DNA of 64,000 nucleotides from Endozoicomonas sp. G2_2 (GTDB taxonomy: Bacteria; Pseudomonadota; Gammaproteobacteria; Nevskiales; Salinisphaeraceae): positions 36,308 to 100,307 of the forward strand of contig NZ_JAGHQU010000011.1 in NCBI RefSeq assembly GCF_017744135.1, written 5' to 3'. A model generated the notes under the pieces. That model did not search any database. It saw nothing but the letters and a program-made list of their open reading frames with translations, and was not told the DNA's origin. Of this stretch, positions 50,155 to 58,737 are shown piece after piece. Numbering within the stretch: position 1 is the stretch's first letter; every line of letters starts with the position of its first letter. The translations under genes were made by a program, and so were the position numbers.

Positions 50155-51894
50155 CTATTTCCTGCCCTTGGTCTTGATCACGTTCGACACGACGCTCGGC
50201 ACGAACTGCGAATAGTCGAAGCCCGAATCCACAAGGGCGTCGATCAGAGGCTCGCGCTTGCCCTTTTCGAGCTTCGCGAACGCGCCCTCGCCCTCCTTCT
50301 CGTCATAGAAGGTGTCGAACCCGGCTTCGCGCGAGAGCGCCGCTGCACCGGACTTGGTGTGGGTATCCACGAATGCTCGGTCGAGGACGAAGCGTCCAGT
50401 CATCGACACGTCGGCATGGGCAAGCACGTCGCAGGAGGCGGCGACCCAATTCGTACTCGACCACGTTTCGCCATTGCCCTCACGATGGAACAGACCCGAA
50501 ATCAGGCTCTGTCGAATTTCCGAGCGCGTGGCTTCGTCGGCGACGAGCAGCCTGCGTAGCACCTCGTTGCCATCCGCAACCGCCGTGATCCCGAGCAGCT
50601 TCTTGGCAGCGTCGGCAGCGACGGACGCATGCTGGTCACGTGCGAGTTGGATCAGTGCGAATAGAGATACCGCGTCAGTCACGTCCGAACGATTCGCCGC
50701 TTCGACAGCCGCCACTTTCGTGACCGCGGACTTGGCCGCTTCGATGACCCGCTTGGGCGATTCGGCGACCTTCGAGGTCTTTTGCGTGACAGCCGCTGGC
50801 GCGGCTTGCGAGGCATCGCTGGTCACGGTCGCAGCGGGGGCTGTCGCCGCACCCTGCTCCGTCTGCGCGCTGTCCTGCGTTTTGGCTTGCAGCTTCCTGA
50901 AGGCGCGCGCCATCTTGCCGTGGCAATCGAGGTTGAAACACACACCGTAGGTGGTCGCCCCGGCCTTGCCGGACACGGTCGAGATCGAGGCACCGTAGAA
51001 CTTGCAGCCCTTGCACTTCTCACGCTGGTCGCTGCCGACGCCCTGCGCACCATCGACCTCAAGAATCGTTCGTTCCTGAGCGGACTTCTCAGTGTCGAGA
51101 TAGACAGCGGGTACTTCCTCAGCTGCCTGAGCGCGCATCGCTTCGATGTGCTGCTGCGTTTTGTCGTGCCAGCAGGCATGGTTCGCACACCGATCGCCAT
51201 CGATCGCCGTATCGAATAAGCCCTTTTGAGTGGAACTGTTGAAGCGGCAACCCACGCAGTTTTGCGTATCGAAGCGCGCCTTGACCAACTCGCGGGTGAA
51301 ACTGCCGAGCTTTGCGCGAAACTCGTCCACAGTCGTGCCTTCCGCGATGATGGTTTCAAGCGTGGCGTCCTGAGACTCGGGCGGAACGCTAGCCATCAGT
51401 TCGGCGATACCAAGCGGCACACGACGCTGCTCCAGCGCCTGTAGAACGGATTCGTTGGTATTCAGCAAGGCCAAACGCGAGGCCAGCTTCTGCGACGACC
51501 ACCCCAACAGGCGAGCCGCCTCGGCGCGACTTCCATCGCAGGCCGACAACGCGCGCTGTGCGACACGGGCTTCTTCAGCCGCTGAAATATCTTCGCGTTC
51601 GTTGTTCTCGGTGACGGCTGCAGCGGTCATTTCCTCCAGCGTTAGATCGCGGATCAACACCGGCAGCGATTCCAGACCGGCTTCACGGCACGCACGGAAA
51701 CGACGCTCGCCGGCGACGAGTTCATAGCCGTCACCATCAGGGTGAGGACGAACCAGAATCGGCTGGATCAGGCCGTTGTCCCGAATGGACGTGACGAGTT
51801 CCTTCATGGCCTGATCGTCGAAAAATCGGCGTGGGTTGTGGCCCGGTCGGACACGTATACGGTCGAGGGCTGTGATCTCGGTTGTCTCGGTCAT
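50155..51894 (-). CDS. parB: PRTRC system ParB-family partition protein
   Basis: A 579-residue ParB relative, longer than chromosomal ParB. The N-terminal domain has RVRPGHNPRRFFDDQAMKELVTSIRDNGLIQPILVRP and the nucleotide-binding box GERRFRACREAG (77-88). A helix-turn-helix follows (AEAARLLGWSSQKLASRLALLN, about 129-150). Two Cys-rich sites (CVGCRF...CANHACW and CKGCKF...CFNLDCH) look like zinc fingers. A low-complexity stretch and a helical C-terminal domain complete it. No ParA gene is next to it, typical of PRTRC. Confidence 0.9.
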   Translation of the reverse strand: MTETTEITALDRIRVRPGHNPRRFFDDQAMKELVTSIRDNGLIQPILVRPHPDGDGYELVAGERRFRACREAGLESLPVLIRDLTLEEMTAAAVTENNEREDISAAEEARVAQRALSACDGSRAEAARLLGWSSQKLASRLALLNTNESVLQALEQRRVPLGIAELMASVPPESQDATLETIIAEGTTVDEFRAKLGSFTRELVKARFDTQNCVGCRFNSSTQKGLFDTAIDGDRCANHACWHDKTQQHIEAMRAQAAEEVPAVYLDTEKSAQERTILEVDGAQGVGSDQREKCKGCKFYGASISTVSGKAGATTYGVCFNLDCHGKMARAFRKLQAKTQDSAQTEQGAATAPAATVTSDASQAAPAAVTQKTSKVAESPKRVIEAAKSAVTKVAAVEAANRSDVTDAVSLFALIQLARDQHASVAADAAKKLLGITAVADGNEVLRRLLVADEATRSEIRQSLISGLFHREGNGETWSSTNWVAASCDVLAHADVSMTGRFVLDRAFVDTHTKSGAAALSREAGFDTFYDEKEGEGAFAKLEKGKREPLIDALVDSGFDYSQFVPSVVSNVIKTKGRK

Positions 51895-51921
51895 GTCGGA
51901 CTCCTGTGATGCGACATGGCC

Positions 51922-51960
51922 AAGCTAGGCCGCGAGGTGCGCGCCGCAAGCCCTATTCGC
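51922..51960 (-). promoter_or_regulatory. PRTRC-type shared promoter upstream of parB
   Basis: The 20-mer GCGAATAGGGCTTGCGGCGC (51960-51941) is the same as upstream of the addB-like gene. -35 TTGCGG is at 51949-51944 and -10 TAGCTT at 51927-51922, with 16-bp spacing. Confidence 0.6.
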
Positions 51961-51986
51961 TTCACTCGGAGCGGCTTTCTAGGGAC

Positions 51987-52226
51987 ATGACTAGAAATAG
52001 AAACCAACGAAAATCGGTGCCTGTTTCAAAGCTCGCGTGGTACGCGGCCGCACCCGAGGAGTTCCGGCGCTACAGCGGCGGCACGCGCAATGTTGCAGCG
52101 GCTCAGAAAGGCCTGCGGTCTCATGAGAACTTCGCGCGCCCCAGGCGCTCGGCTCGCAGATTCGGGTTGGCTGTCTTGATCGCCTTTATCGTTGCCGCGG
52201 GACTCCTGGCATTACTGAGGATCTAG
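51987..52226 (+). CDS. Small tail-anchored protein, 79 residues
   Basis: The start at 51987 has AGGGA close upstream. The basic N-terminal part (MTRNRNQRKSVPVSKLAWYAAAPEEFRRYSGGTRNVAAAQK) is followed by a single C-terminal membrane segment (FGLAVLIAFIVAAGLLALL). It ends 3 bp before the next gene on the same strand, which encodes a membrane-anchored nuclease-like protein. The two probably form an operon reading away from parB. Confidence 0.55.
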   Translation: MTRNRNQRKSVPVSKLAWYAAAPEEFRRYSGGTRNVAAAQKGLRSHENFARPRRSARRFGLAVLIAFIVAAGLLALLRI

Positions 52227-52229
52227 CGA

Positions 52230-52709
52230 ATGGACGCCATCGTTACGACGGCAATCCTGATCCTTGCCGTAATCTTCGCGGCCTCATGGCTGCGTCGAGA
52301 TGCACGGCGCGATACAACGCGGCAGCTCAGGCAGCGATTCGGGGTCTCCCGGAGAAGCCAGATCCTCGCGCGGGACGTGGGGCCCGGAGGCCAGGCAAAC
52401 GCCCATCCACGCCTTCTGCACGCTGACGGGATGACCGGCGCGCCGGACGTCCTGTTTCGTGATCGCAAGAAGCTCATCGCGGGCGAATACAAGGCGCGGC
52501 GGGTGAAGGCCGGGGTACGGCGGCGCGAGCTATATCAGATCACCCTGTATCTCGGGATGCTGAAGTCGCTCTACCCCGCTGCCAAGGTGGAGGGACGGCT
52601 GGTCTATCACGACTGCTGCAAGCGAGTACGCTTCGATCCGAAGCTCTATGCCTGGCTCCTGACCAAGCGTGCTGGAACGCTAGAGATCCTGAACCAGGCC
52701 GGTCGTTGA
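52230..52709 (+). CDS. Membrane-anchored PD-(D/E)XK nuclease-like protein
   Basis: A 159-residue protein. An N-terminal membrane segment (VTTAILILAVIFAASWL, 5-21) precedes a soluble domain with GMTGAPDVLFRDRKKLIAGEYKARR (about 66-90). The Asp and the E-x-K in GEYKAR match the active site of PD-(D/E)XK nucleases such as Cas4 and RecB-type domains. ELYQITLYLGMLKS resembles the helix with Gln-Tyr (motif QxxxY) seen in this group. Its 3' end overlaps by 30 bp the end of another nuclease gene on the opposite strand. Confidence 0.7.
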   Translation: MDAIVTTAILILAVIFAASWLRRDARRDTTRQLRQRFGVSRRSQILARDVGPGGQANAHPRLLHADGMTGAPDVLFRDRKKLIAGEYKARRVKAGVRRRELYQITLYLGMLKSLYPAAKVEGRLVYHDCCKRVRFDPKLYAWLLTKRAGTLEILNQAGR

Positions 52710-53177
52710 TTTACGCCATGCCAGCGCTGTTTCGATCTGTTCAAGCACTGCGTTCATATCGGCATAAACCTGGCCCGGAAAGAAACGTAGAATCCGCCAT
52801 CCATCGAGACAAAGGCGGTTCTGGCGTATTCGATCCCGCTGGAAGTCCCCTTTGTGCTTACCGTGGTATTGCCAGCCATCCATTTCGATACATAGACGAT
52901 CGTCAACTGATGCGACATCCAACGAATAGGCACGCGTTGCGCCCGGCGGCTTCACGGAGAGCTCCCAGGTGAAGCGTGAAGGCCAGCGTTGTTCTATCGC
53001 ATCGAATAGCAGCTTCTGTGGCGGGCTCACAGAACCCGTGGCGCCACGTGAGCGTGACTGGCGCCGTCTGGTTTTGCTCTTTGCCGAACCCTTCTCGGCC
53101 TGCTTCATTTCAGCGTGGACCGTTGCGGTGATCAACCCGGCTTTGAGAGCCTCGTCAGCGCTCAGTCTATGTGGCAT
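52680..53177 (-). CDS. Vsr/DUF559-like endonuclease
   Basis: Start at 53177 (MPHRLSADEALKAG); the longer frame overlaps the divergent gene. The 165-residue protein has a basic stretch, then SLDVASVDDRLCIEMDGWQYHG (Asp, Glu-x-Asp) and FQRDRIRQNRLCLDGWRILRFFPGQV. This is the DUF559/very-short-patch-repair-like PD-(D/E)XK fold. The residues needed for metal binding seem present. It may be a repair or restriction nuclease. It is tail to tail with a different nuclease gene. Confidence 0.75.
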   Translation of the reverse strand: MPHRLSADEALKAGLITATVHAEMKQAEKGSAKSKTRRRQSRSRGATGSVSPPQKLLFDAIEQRWPSRFTWELSVKPPGATRAYSLDVASVDDRLCIEMDGWQYHGKHKGDFQRDRIRQNRLCLDGWRILRFFPGQVYADMNAVLEQIETALAWRKSTTGLVQDL

Positions 53178-53201
53178 GAAACCCCCAATTCGAGAACGTA
53201 C

Positions 53202-54041
53202 ATGAGCACGATTGCGCTTCTGAGCCACCCGGATCGCGTACACCGCATGGATCGGACCGGCCAACTGCACGCAGCGGGTGAGGCCTTAATCGGCGATGAC
53301 GGGATGCCGATCAACACGCTCGGTCACTGGCAGCGTCTCGACGCGCAGACGCGCCTGATCATTCAGACCAGCACTGCTCTCGAAACCCAACTCGTAGAAA
53401 CCGATCTTGACCAGGCAGTCATGGCGGACAAGATCGGAACAACCGCACCCTTCTACTGTGCCTTTGCCCGGTACGGCCGCCACCACAGCCTTCTCCCCTT
53501 CGAAGGCGCGTATATCGATCCAGTCGGACGCAAGGCGATCGGACAGATCCAAGTGGCCTACATCGCCAGCTCTCGTAAGGCGACACGCCTGGAGTGGTCC
53601 CGCGACGAAATAAATGCCGCCCGAATCGAACGGATCGCTTTCAGCGAGGACATGCCGGTACGAAACCACCCGGACGCGGCAACTCGGATTGCCGGCCAAA
53701 CCAACAGCGCGATGTTTGACGCCGCGCGCAGTCAGATCCTGCGAATCATGCTGGCGATGCGTTTCGACAACCTCGACCGGCGTAAGCACCCGGCCGAACC
53801 CGCGCCATGGAACGCGCGCTTTGTTTCTCGGTTCGATGTGCTCGAGATCGGGCCGGACGATCTTCAGTACGGCATTGATGACCGTGCCGTCGTGCCGGGC
53901 GCCCAAGGGATTCATCACTTCGAGCGCGGTCGGTTCACGACAAGAAATGGGCGCCTCGGCTGGCGTCGTCCACGACTGAGCTTGATCGATAGATCGGATC
54001 TGCAGCCGGCCAACACGGCCGGCACACAGCATTTCGACTAG
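53202..54041 (+). CDS. Hypothetical protein, 279 residues
   Basis: A soluble protein starting at 53202, 24 bp from the divergent nuclease start. It has helical content (HWQRLDAQTRLIIQTSTALETQLVETDLDQAVMADKIG) and a central part with FEGAYIDPVGRKAIGQIQVAYIASS. It ends in an Arg-rich region and ANTAGTQHFD. No family is recognised. It overlaps the end of the convergent membrane-protein gene by 4 bp. Confidence 0.55.
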   Translation: MSTIALLSHPDRVHRMDRTGQLHAAGEALIGDDGMPINTLGHWQRLDAQTRLIIQTSTALETQLVETDLDQAVMADKIGTTAPFYCAFARYGRHHSLLPFEGAYIDPVGRKAIGQIQVAYIASSRKATRLEWSRDEINAARIERIAFSEDMPVRNHPDAATRIAGQTNSAMFDAARSQILRIMLAMRFDNLDRRKHPAEPAPWNARFVSRFDVLEIGPDDLQYGIDDRAVVPGAQGIHHFERGRFTTRNGRLGWRRPRLSLIDRSDLQPANTAGTQHFD

Positions 54042-55360
54042 CGGGCCGGATACTGCAGCGTGCCGGGCTGCCCGCCACCGGCGCTATCGCGAGGAAACCG
54101 GATCGACCGCACATTGCTGCCACCGATCGATGCAACCCGCGGCTCCTCAAGCGAATCGGCATCGCGTGATTCGACGTGTTGTTGCTCATCGTCACCCCGG
54201 CCTTGCGGCGCTTGGGCGTCAAACAGCTGCTGGATGGGTTCGAACTCTTCATCGCGCTGCAGCTCGATGAGCGCCGGAGCCTGCGCCTTGTGCTCATTGC
54301 GGCGTTGATGCAAGAGTGCCTCCGAGCGGCCACCATCAACAGCGAACGGCGCAATCAGACGCTCGCGGGCCGCCCTGGCGTCGGCTGCTGCATGGTTGGA
54401 CGCGACAATGCGGCGCAGCTCGCGAACATCATTTTCGAGGGACTTTTCAACAGACGCCATATCGAGGCCGTTGAGGTGTGACTTGGTACGCCACTCCGAT
54501 GCCGAATACGCCTGAACGAAGTAGCGGTCCTCGTGCGCTTCACGAACAAGCCGGTAGCGAACATAGCGCGTGCCCTGCTTGACCGCCTGCCACCACCGGC
54601 GCCGAGTCGTGCGCGTTGCGTAACTGTATGCCGCGATTACGGCCACGATACCCACCAAACCGCACCCCATGAGCAACTGCTCAAGGGTCAACGGCAGCAC
54701 GCGCCCGCCAAAGGGCTGATGCCGCCACACTGATAGGCCATAGCCACAGGTGGCCACGATCGCCGCGGCGAGGCCACAGTAGATGAACCGGAGAGACCAC
54801 AGTGAGCGCCGGGCCTGGTCAGCTTCGTCTCGGGCACGCTCGGTGTAGCGATCGGCATGGCGCATCGAAAGAGCGGGTTGATCTTCATCGCCCTCGATCA
54901 CGAGTAAATCGTCACCCGTGAACTCAGGCCCGATGAATGGCTGTGACCGCGCACTGGCGTCACGCACATACAGCTGCATCGAGCCAATGCTCTCGAACTG
55001 GTGGTCTTGGTGAATCTCTGTCCACCCGTTCCAGAGATACTGCTCAACCTGGACGTGTGTATTCGTGGTGCGTGGGGAAACCCGAAAGATCGGGTTTGTC
55101 TTGGGCACTATCCTGTCGATGGCACGACGTATCCCTGGCGCCTCGACGCTGGCGTAGGAAAAGATCATTGGCCCGATGATCGAATTGTGCAGCGCCCAGG
55201 TCGCTAGCATTACGAAGGACGCGATCAATCCGAGATAGTAGATCTCACCGAACAGCTCTGGCCGTATGCTCAACGCCGGCAGACTGACCAACGCTGCGAT
55301 CACGAACGAACTGGCAATCGAGATCACTCGACGGATACGGACTTGTTTCAGGCTGCTCAT
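54038..55360 (-). CDS. Hypothetical multi-segment membrane protein, 440 residues
   Basis: The product has membrane segments near 14-32, 42-58, 190-208 and 224-245, with a soluble loop of about 130 residues between the pairs and a C-terminal cytoplasmic region with a coiled coil (ASVEKSLENDVRELRRIVASNHAAADARAARERL) and acidic, Gln-rich tail. It might be a transfer-associated membrane protein, but I recognise no family. Its leader shares a conserved block (55385-55412) with the gene starting at 56642. Confidence 0.6.
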   Translation of the reverse strand: MSSLKQVRIRRVISIASSFVIAALVSLPALSIRPELFGEIYYLGLIASFVMLATWALHNSIIGPMIFSYASVEAPGIRRAIDRIVPKTNPIFRVSPRTTNTHVQVEQYLWNGWTEIHQDHQFESIGSMQLYVRDASARSQPFIGPEFTGDDLLVIEGDEDQPALSMRHADRYTERARDEADQARRSLWSLRFIYCGLAAAIVATCGYGLSVWRHQPFGGRVLPLTLEQLLMGCGLVGIVAVIAAYSYATRTTRRRWWQAVKQGTRYVRYRLVREAHEDRYFVQAYSASEWRTKSHLNGLDMASVEKSLENDVRELRRIVASNHAAADARAARERLIAPFAVDGGRSEALLHQRRNEHKAQAPALIELQRDEEFEPIQQLFDAQAPQGRGDDEQQHVESRDADSLEEPRVASIGGSNVRSIRFPRDSAGGGQPGTLQYPAR

Positions 55361-55384
55361 GGGTTCTGCCGGGCTACGGGTTCA

Positions 55385-55412
55385 CCCGTTAAAGGGGGTC
55401 GGTGTGTAGCAC
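55385..55412 (-). promoter_or_regulatory. Conserved leader block, copy 1
   Basis: On the minus strand GTGCTACACACC and CTTTAACGG flank six variable bases. The same blocks at the same spacing occur at 56644-56671. TGCTACAC could be an extended -10 element, with transcription starting inside the block. Confidence 0.45.
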
Positions 55413-55425
55413 CCGGTCTTTCCGG

Positions 55426-56163
55426 CTAGAAGCCCTCGATCGATCCTTGAATTTCCGCAGATAGCCGCTTGTCGCCCGGCGTCGCCCGATCGAAGATCGG
55501 CCCAGCCTGAACCTTGATGTCGTCGAAGCGCGCCTTGCATAGCAACGTCGATGTACCCTGCGGAATCGCACAGTCGGTTAATGTGAAGTCGTAGATGGCA
55601 TCGACACGCAGCGGCTCATCTGCGCTGCGTGAGGCGAGCTTCTGTGCCCACGCTGCAGGCGGAGTGAGATGCCAATCGTGGTGACCGGGGAAGTCGATAG
55701 CCGCCTGCTTGATCAGCAGCAAGGGACGGCCTCGACCAAACCCGTAGATGTTCGGATTCACGAGGCGGGCATCGAGTTCGCCAGGTGGGCGAATCTCAAC
55801 ACGGACCCTGTCGCCCTGCCCTACCGCTTCTACGAGAAGTTCGCCGGTCGCGCGATAGCGTGCCTGCTTGTCGTGTCGCAGTAGCTGATCTCGGAGTGAC
55901 CTTCGATATCGGCCGATGAATTGCTCGGCCTTGAAGCTGTCGCCGAGCGCTTCTTGGTATTGGTGCCAGACGGAGGGATCATTAGCCAGTGCGATCTCGA
56001 TGATCCGGTCGTCGCTCAATTCTCCCTGGAGAAAATAATCATTCAGCGCATCGTCAAACGTCAGAGTCGGCGGAATCCGCGCGGTGATCGTCTCCCCATG
56101 AGCCACGCCGGCCAGGCACGCGATGAGAAGCACGCAGGCCCAGCGAGATATTGCTGGCAGCAT
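55426..56163 (-). CDS. Secreted protein of unknown function, 245 residues
   Basis: The protein has a clear signal peptide (RWACVLLIACLAGVAHG, cleavage near 23). The mature part reads FDDALNDYFLQGELSDDRIIEIALANDPSVWHQYQEA, then a beta-rich domain including LVNPNIYGFGRGRPLLLIK and DAIYDFTLTDCAIPQGTSTLLCKARFDDI with a likely disulphide. This may belong to the DUF4852 group, but I am unsure. The start overlaps the preceding gene stop by one base. Confidence 0.6.
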   Translation of the reverse strand: MLPAISRWACVLLIACLAGVAHGETITARIPPTLTFDDALNDYFLQGELSDDRIIEIALANDPSVWHQYQEALGDSFKAEQFIGRYRRSLRDQLLRHDKQARYRATGELLVEAVGQGDRVRVEIRPPGELDARLVNPNIYGFGRGRPLLLIKQAAIDFPGHHDWHLTPPAAWAQKLASRSADEPLRVDAIYDFTLTDCAIPQGTSTLLCKARFDDIKVQAGPIFDRATPGDKRLSAEIQGSIEGF

Positions 56164-56642
56164 CAGCCGTCGCCTACCTGTGTGCGTTGAACAACCGACT
56201 GCATGATGCTCACTAGAGCGATCAGCATCGGCATCACGGACATGACGCGCTGCCGGGAGGGATCGCTGGCCATAAAACCCTCGAGCGTGTTGATGCGATC
56301 AAGCTCAACCGTGGAGGTCGAGTGCATACGCAAGCTGTCCCAAGGCACATTGGCGTGAAGCAAGCTCACAAGCGGTGTCGCTCTAACGCCAGCGTAGTAG
56401 AACCGCAGGAACCAGCCAGCGCCGCACAGGCCCAGAGAACACATAGCAATCCCCAGGCCCAGTCGAAAGTCGTTGTAGCTGAGACTGAGAAAAATGCCGA
56501 GGCAACCGGACAACACGACGCTGGGTGCCCAGAACCACAGGCCCATGAGCTGCCTAAAGCGCTGGATGGATTTCACCTGCTCAGTCGAGAGTACGCGCCG
56601 GATGACCCGGATATCGGTTGTGCTTGCTTGGTCTGTTGGCAT
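56163..56642 (-). CDS. Small membrane protein, 159 residues
   Basis: The start at 56642 is chosen since the longer frame runs toward the iterons. The product has two membrane segments (about 33-52 and 60-80), and a C-terminal hydrophobic stretch (VMSVMPMLIALVSIMQSVV). It is coupled to the secreted protein gene downstream. The leader block at 56644-56671 abuts the start codon, so the mRNA may be almost leaderless. Confidence 0.55.
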   Translation of the reverse strand: MPTDQASTTDIRVIRRVLSTEQVKSIQRFRQLMGLWFWAPSVVLSGCLGIFLSLSYNDFRLGLGIAMCSLGLCGAGWFLRFYYAGVRATPLVSLLHANVPWDSLRMHSTSTVELDRINTLEGFMASDPSRQRVMSVMPMLIALVSIMQSVVQRTQVGDG

Positions 56643-56643
56643 G

Positions 56644-56671
56644 ACCGTTAAAGCCCCCCGGTGTGTAGCAC
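56644..56671 (-). promoter_or_regulatory. Conserved leader block, copy 2
   Basis: 22 of 28 positions agree with 55385-55412, including GTGCTACACACC and CTTTAACGG on the minus strand; only the six central bases differ. Here it lies 1-2 bases from the start codon. Confidence 0.45.
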
Positions 56672-56795
56672 TTGAGCAGTTCGGCGAATAATTCGACCGC
56701 ACGCATGCGCTGGCGCGCGTGTTTGTTTGTAACAATCGTTATAAGCAATTATAGGAGGCCATTTCCTATTGCATTTCAATAATATAGACGGCGTA

Positions 56796-57309
56796 TTGTG
56801 AAAGGATTTGGGACGTGATGTGAAAGGATTTGGGACGTGTCGCGCCGTAATGTGAACGGATTTGGGATCAAGGCGCCCTCGGAATGTGAACGGATTTGGG
56901 ATTTGCTTCAGAAGAACGTCGCTCGCGAAATGTGAACGGATTTGGGATCGCTCGTCGATACGGTCGAGCCACTTAATGTGAACAGATTTGGGATATTGTT
57001 TTCTCCGGAGATCGACCGTCGCATAACTCATTGTATTTATGCGGTTTACTGATACCCGAAACGTGATAAGCAAGGTGCCGCCGCCGCAGTAGATCGGCCT
57101 GACATTGTGACATCGACCTACGCTGAAGCCCGTAATCTCAGGCCCTTTGAGTCGTTCAGACGATCAAACGAAACGTGAACAGATTTGGGACTCGCCCTCT
57201 TATCCGGCGATTTCTAGTCGATCACACAACCGGCACTTATGGCTTGAGCACCGCCCTATCATCGCTGCCACAGGGCCATTATCTAGGTGAAATGTGAAAG
57301 GATTTGGTG
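56796..57309 (+). repeat. Iteron array, eight copies, candidate replication origin
   Basis: Eight copies of ATGTGAACGGATTTGGGA (variants with AAAGG or ACAGA) start at 56796, 56818, 56850, 56884, 56930, 56976, 57173 and 57292, all in the same orientation. The first two are 22 bp apart, others 32-46 bp or more. This is the pattern of iterons bound by a plasmid Rep protein. The region to the right (57310-57450) is AT-rich and could be the unwinding element. No rep gene lies next to it in this window. Confidence 0.82.
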
Positions 57310-57629
57310 AAGACGAACAATAAAGTCTGTCTATTCGCCGAGTGTAAGTCATTAATCTAATAGACCCCGAAGATCATCGACAAAGCAGCAAAGTCTGTCT
57401 GGATTTTTCGTTCGCTTAATCAACCAATTAAAAACTTCTTTAAACTTCGGGTCAGCCCCAGTGCGGCGCGCTACTCGATAGCGAGGAGCACAAGCACGAC
57501 CACGTAGGCCTTACGCACGCCACGAAGACTAGCGATCTGGGGTGACGGCGGCTGCGCGCCAAAATTTTCCGCTATTACCAGCTCATGGCGCAGAGTTTCC
57601 GCCGCTTCTCGCACCGCCCTCGGGTTCTC
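57310..57629. other. AT-rich gap between iterons and an IS remnant
   Basis: No gene is visible. The stretch is notably AT-rich for the window and contains a repeated AAAGTCTGTCT (57322 and 57391). It could be the melting region of an iteron origin, with the rep gene formerly to the right replaced by the IS remnant. Confidence 0.4.
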
Positions 57630-58650
57630 ACCGGGTTCTACGCCGTTTCCGCGGACGGTTGAGAATAGGTTAACGGGTACTTTCGGTCTTCTGCGGCCAT
57701 GCGCTGTCGGGCAGATTATGGAAGCGCTCGATGTAATCGAAGACATCGGTTTGAGTTTCGGCCAGAGTCTGGTAGAGGCGCCGATTCACGCGCTCTCGCT
57801 TGAGCAGGCCGAAGAAGCCTTCGGCCACCGCATAGTCTCCGCAGTAACCGACCGCGCTCATGCGGCAGATCAGGTTGTGGCCGCGTAGAAAGCGTTGGTA
57901 GTCGTCCCTGGTAACTTGCGCGCCTTGACCCGAGTGCAATATGGCCGGCTCGTCGTGCGTCTCGCATTGCCAGAGCGCCATCAGCAAGGCCTTGAGTACG
58001 AGATCCCGGGTCTGGCGAGAACTCATCGACCAGCCGACCACGGCCTTGTTGCAGAGGTCGACGACGACGCACAGATACAGCCAGCATTCGGCGGTCCGGG
58101 TATAGGTAATATCGGCCACCCATTTCGTATTGGGTTCGAGCGCGACGAAGTCGCGCTCAAGGTTATTGCGCGCATGGGCCGGACGAACTCAGGAGGACTT
58201 GGCCCGCCAGCACCGACGCTGCGGGATGCCTTGAAGGCCGCTTGCGGCCTGATGGTCTCACCTTCGAACTGCAGCGTCTCGGTGATCCGCGGGGCGCCGA
58301 ACACGCCGTCACTCTCGCGATGCAGTGTGCGGATCTTCTCGGTCAGCCGCGCATTGGCGCGAGCCCGCCGACTCGGCGATCGAGTCGGCCAAGCATAGAA
58401 GCCGCTGGTCGACACCTTCAGGCAGCGGCACTTGAGCTGGACAGGATAATCCGAGCAACAACGCTGGATTGTCGGACCCTCACGACGACTCTTTGGCAAA
58501 GTACGTTGCCGCGTTGCGCAAAAAATCGCGCTACTTCTTCACCTGGGCCAGCTCGCGCTTGAGGCGGGCGAGCTCTCGATCACGCGGCATGCCACGCGGT
58601 CCGGGGAATGAGGGTGCCGAAGACGGCGGCCGAGCCGTCGCCACGTTTGA
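57630..58650 (-). mobile_element. Degenerate IS3-family element, copy 1
   Basis: Minus-strand frames contain all parts of an IS3-type transposase but with frameshifts and stops: OrfA end ([14 protein letters not shown], then stop), OrfB middle ([31 protein letters not shown]), catalytic core ([59 protein letters not shown]). An intact OrfB would run on without breaks. The end (ACCGTCCGCGGAAACGGCG) resembles that of the IS3 copy ending at 63240. Confidence 0.8.
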
Positions 58651-58737
58651 GGCCCGAGGTACGTGAGATACGTCTGCTTATTTGTTCGGCGCGCGAAAAA
58701 ATACTTAAAACAATAAAATCATGATCTTATGTCTATT

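Noticed and set aside
56648..57073. Open frame of 141 codons across the iterons
   Set aside because: It is built from repeated iteron sequence read in reverse (PNPFT-like repeats) and has no ribosome site.
56796..57309. Possible CRISPR array
   Set aside because: Repeats are only 18 bp, spacing is irregular (4 to about 180 bp between copies) and no cas genes are present; iterons fit better.
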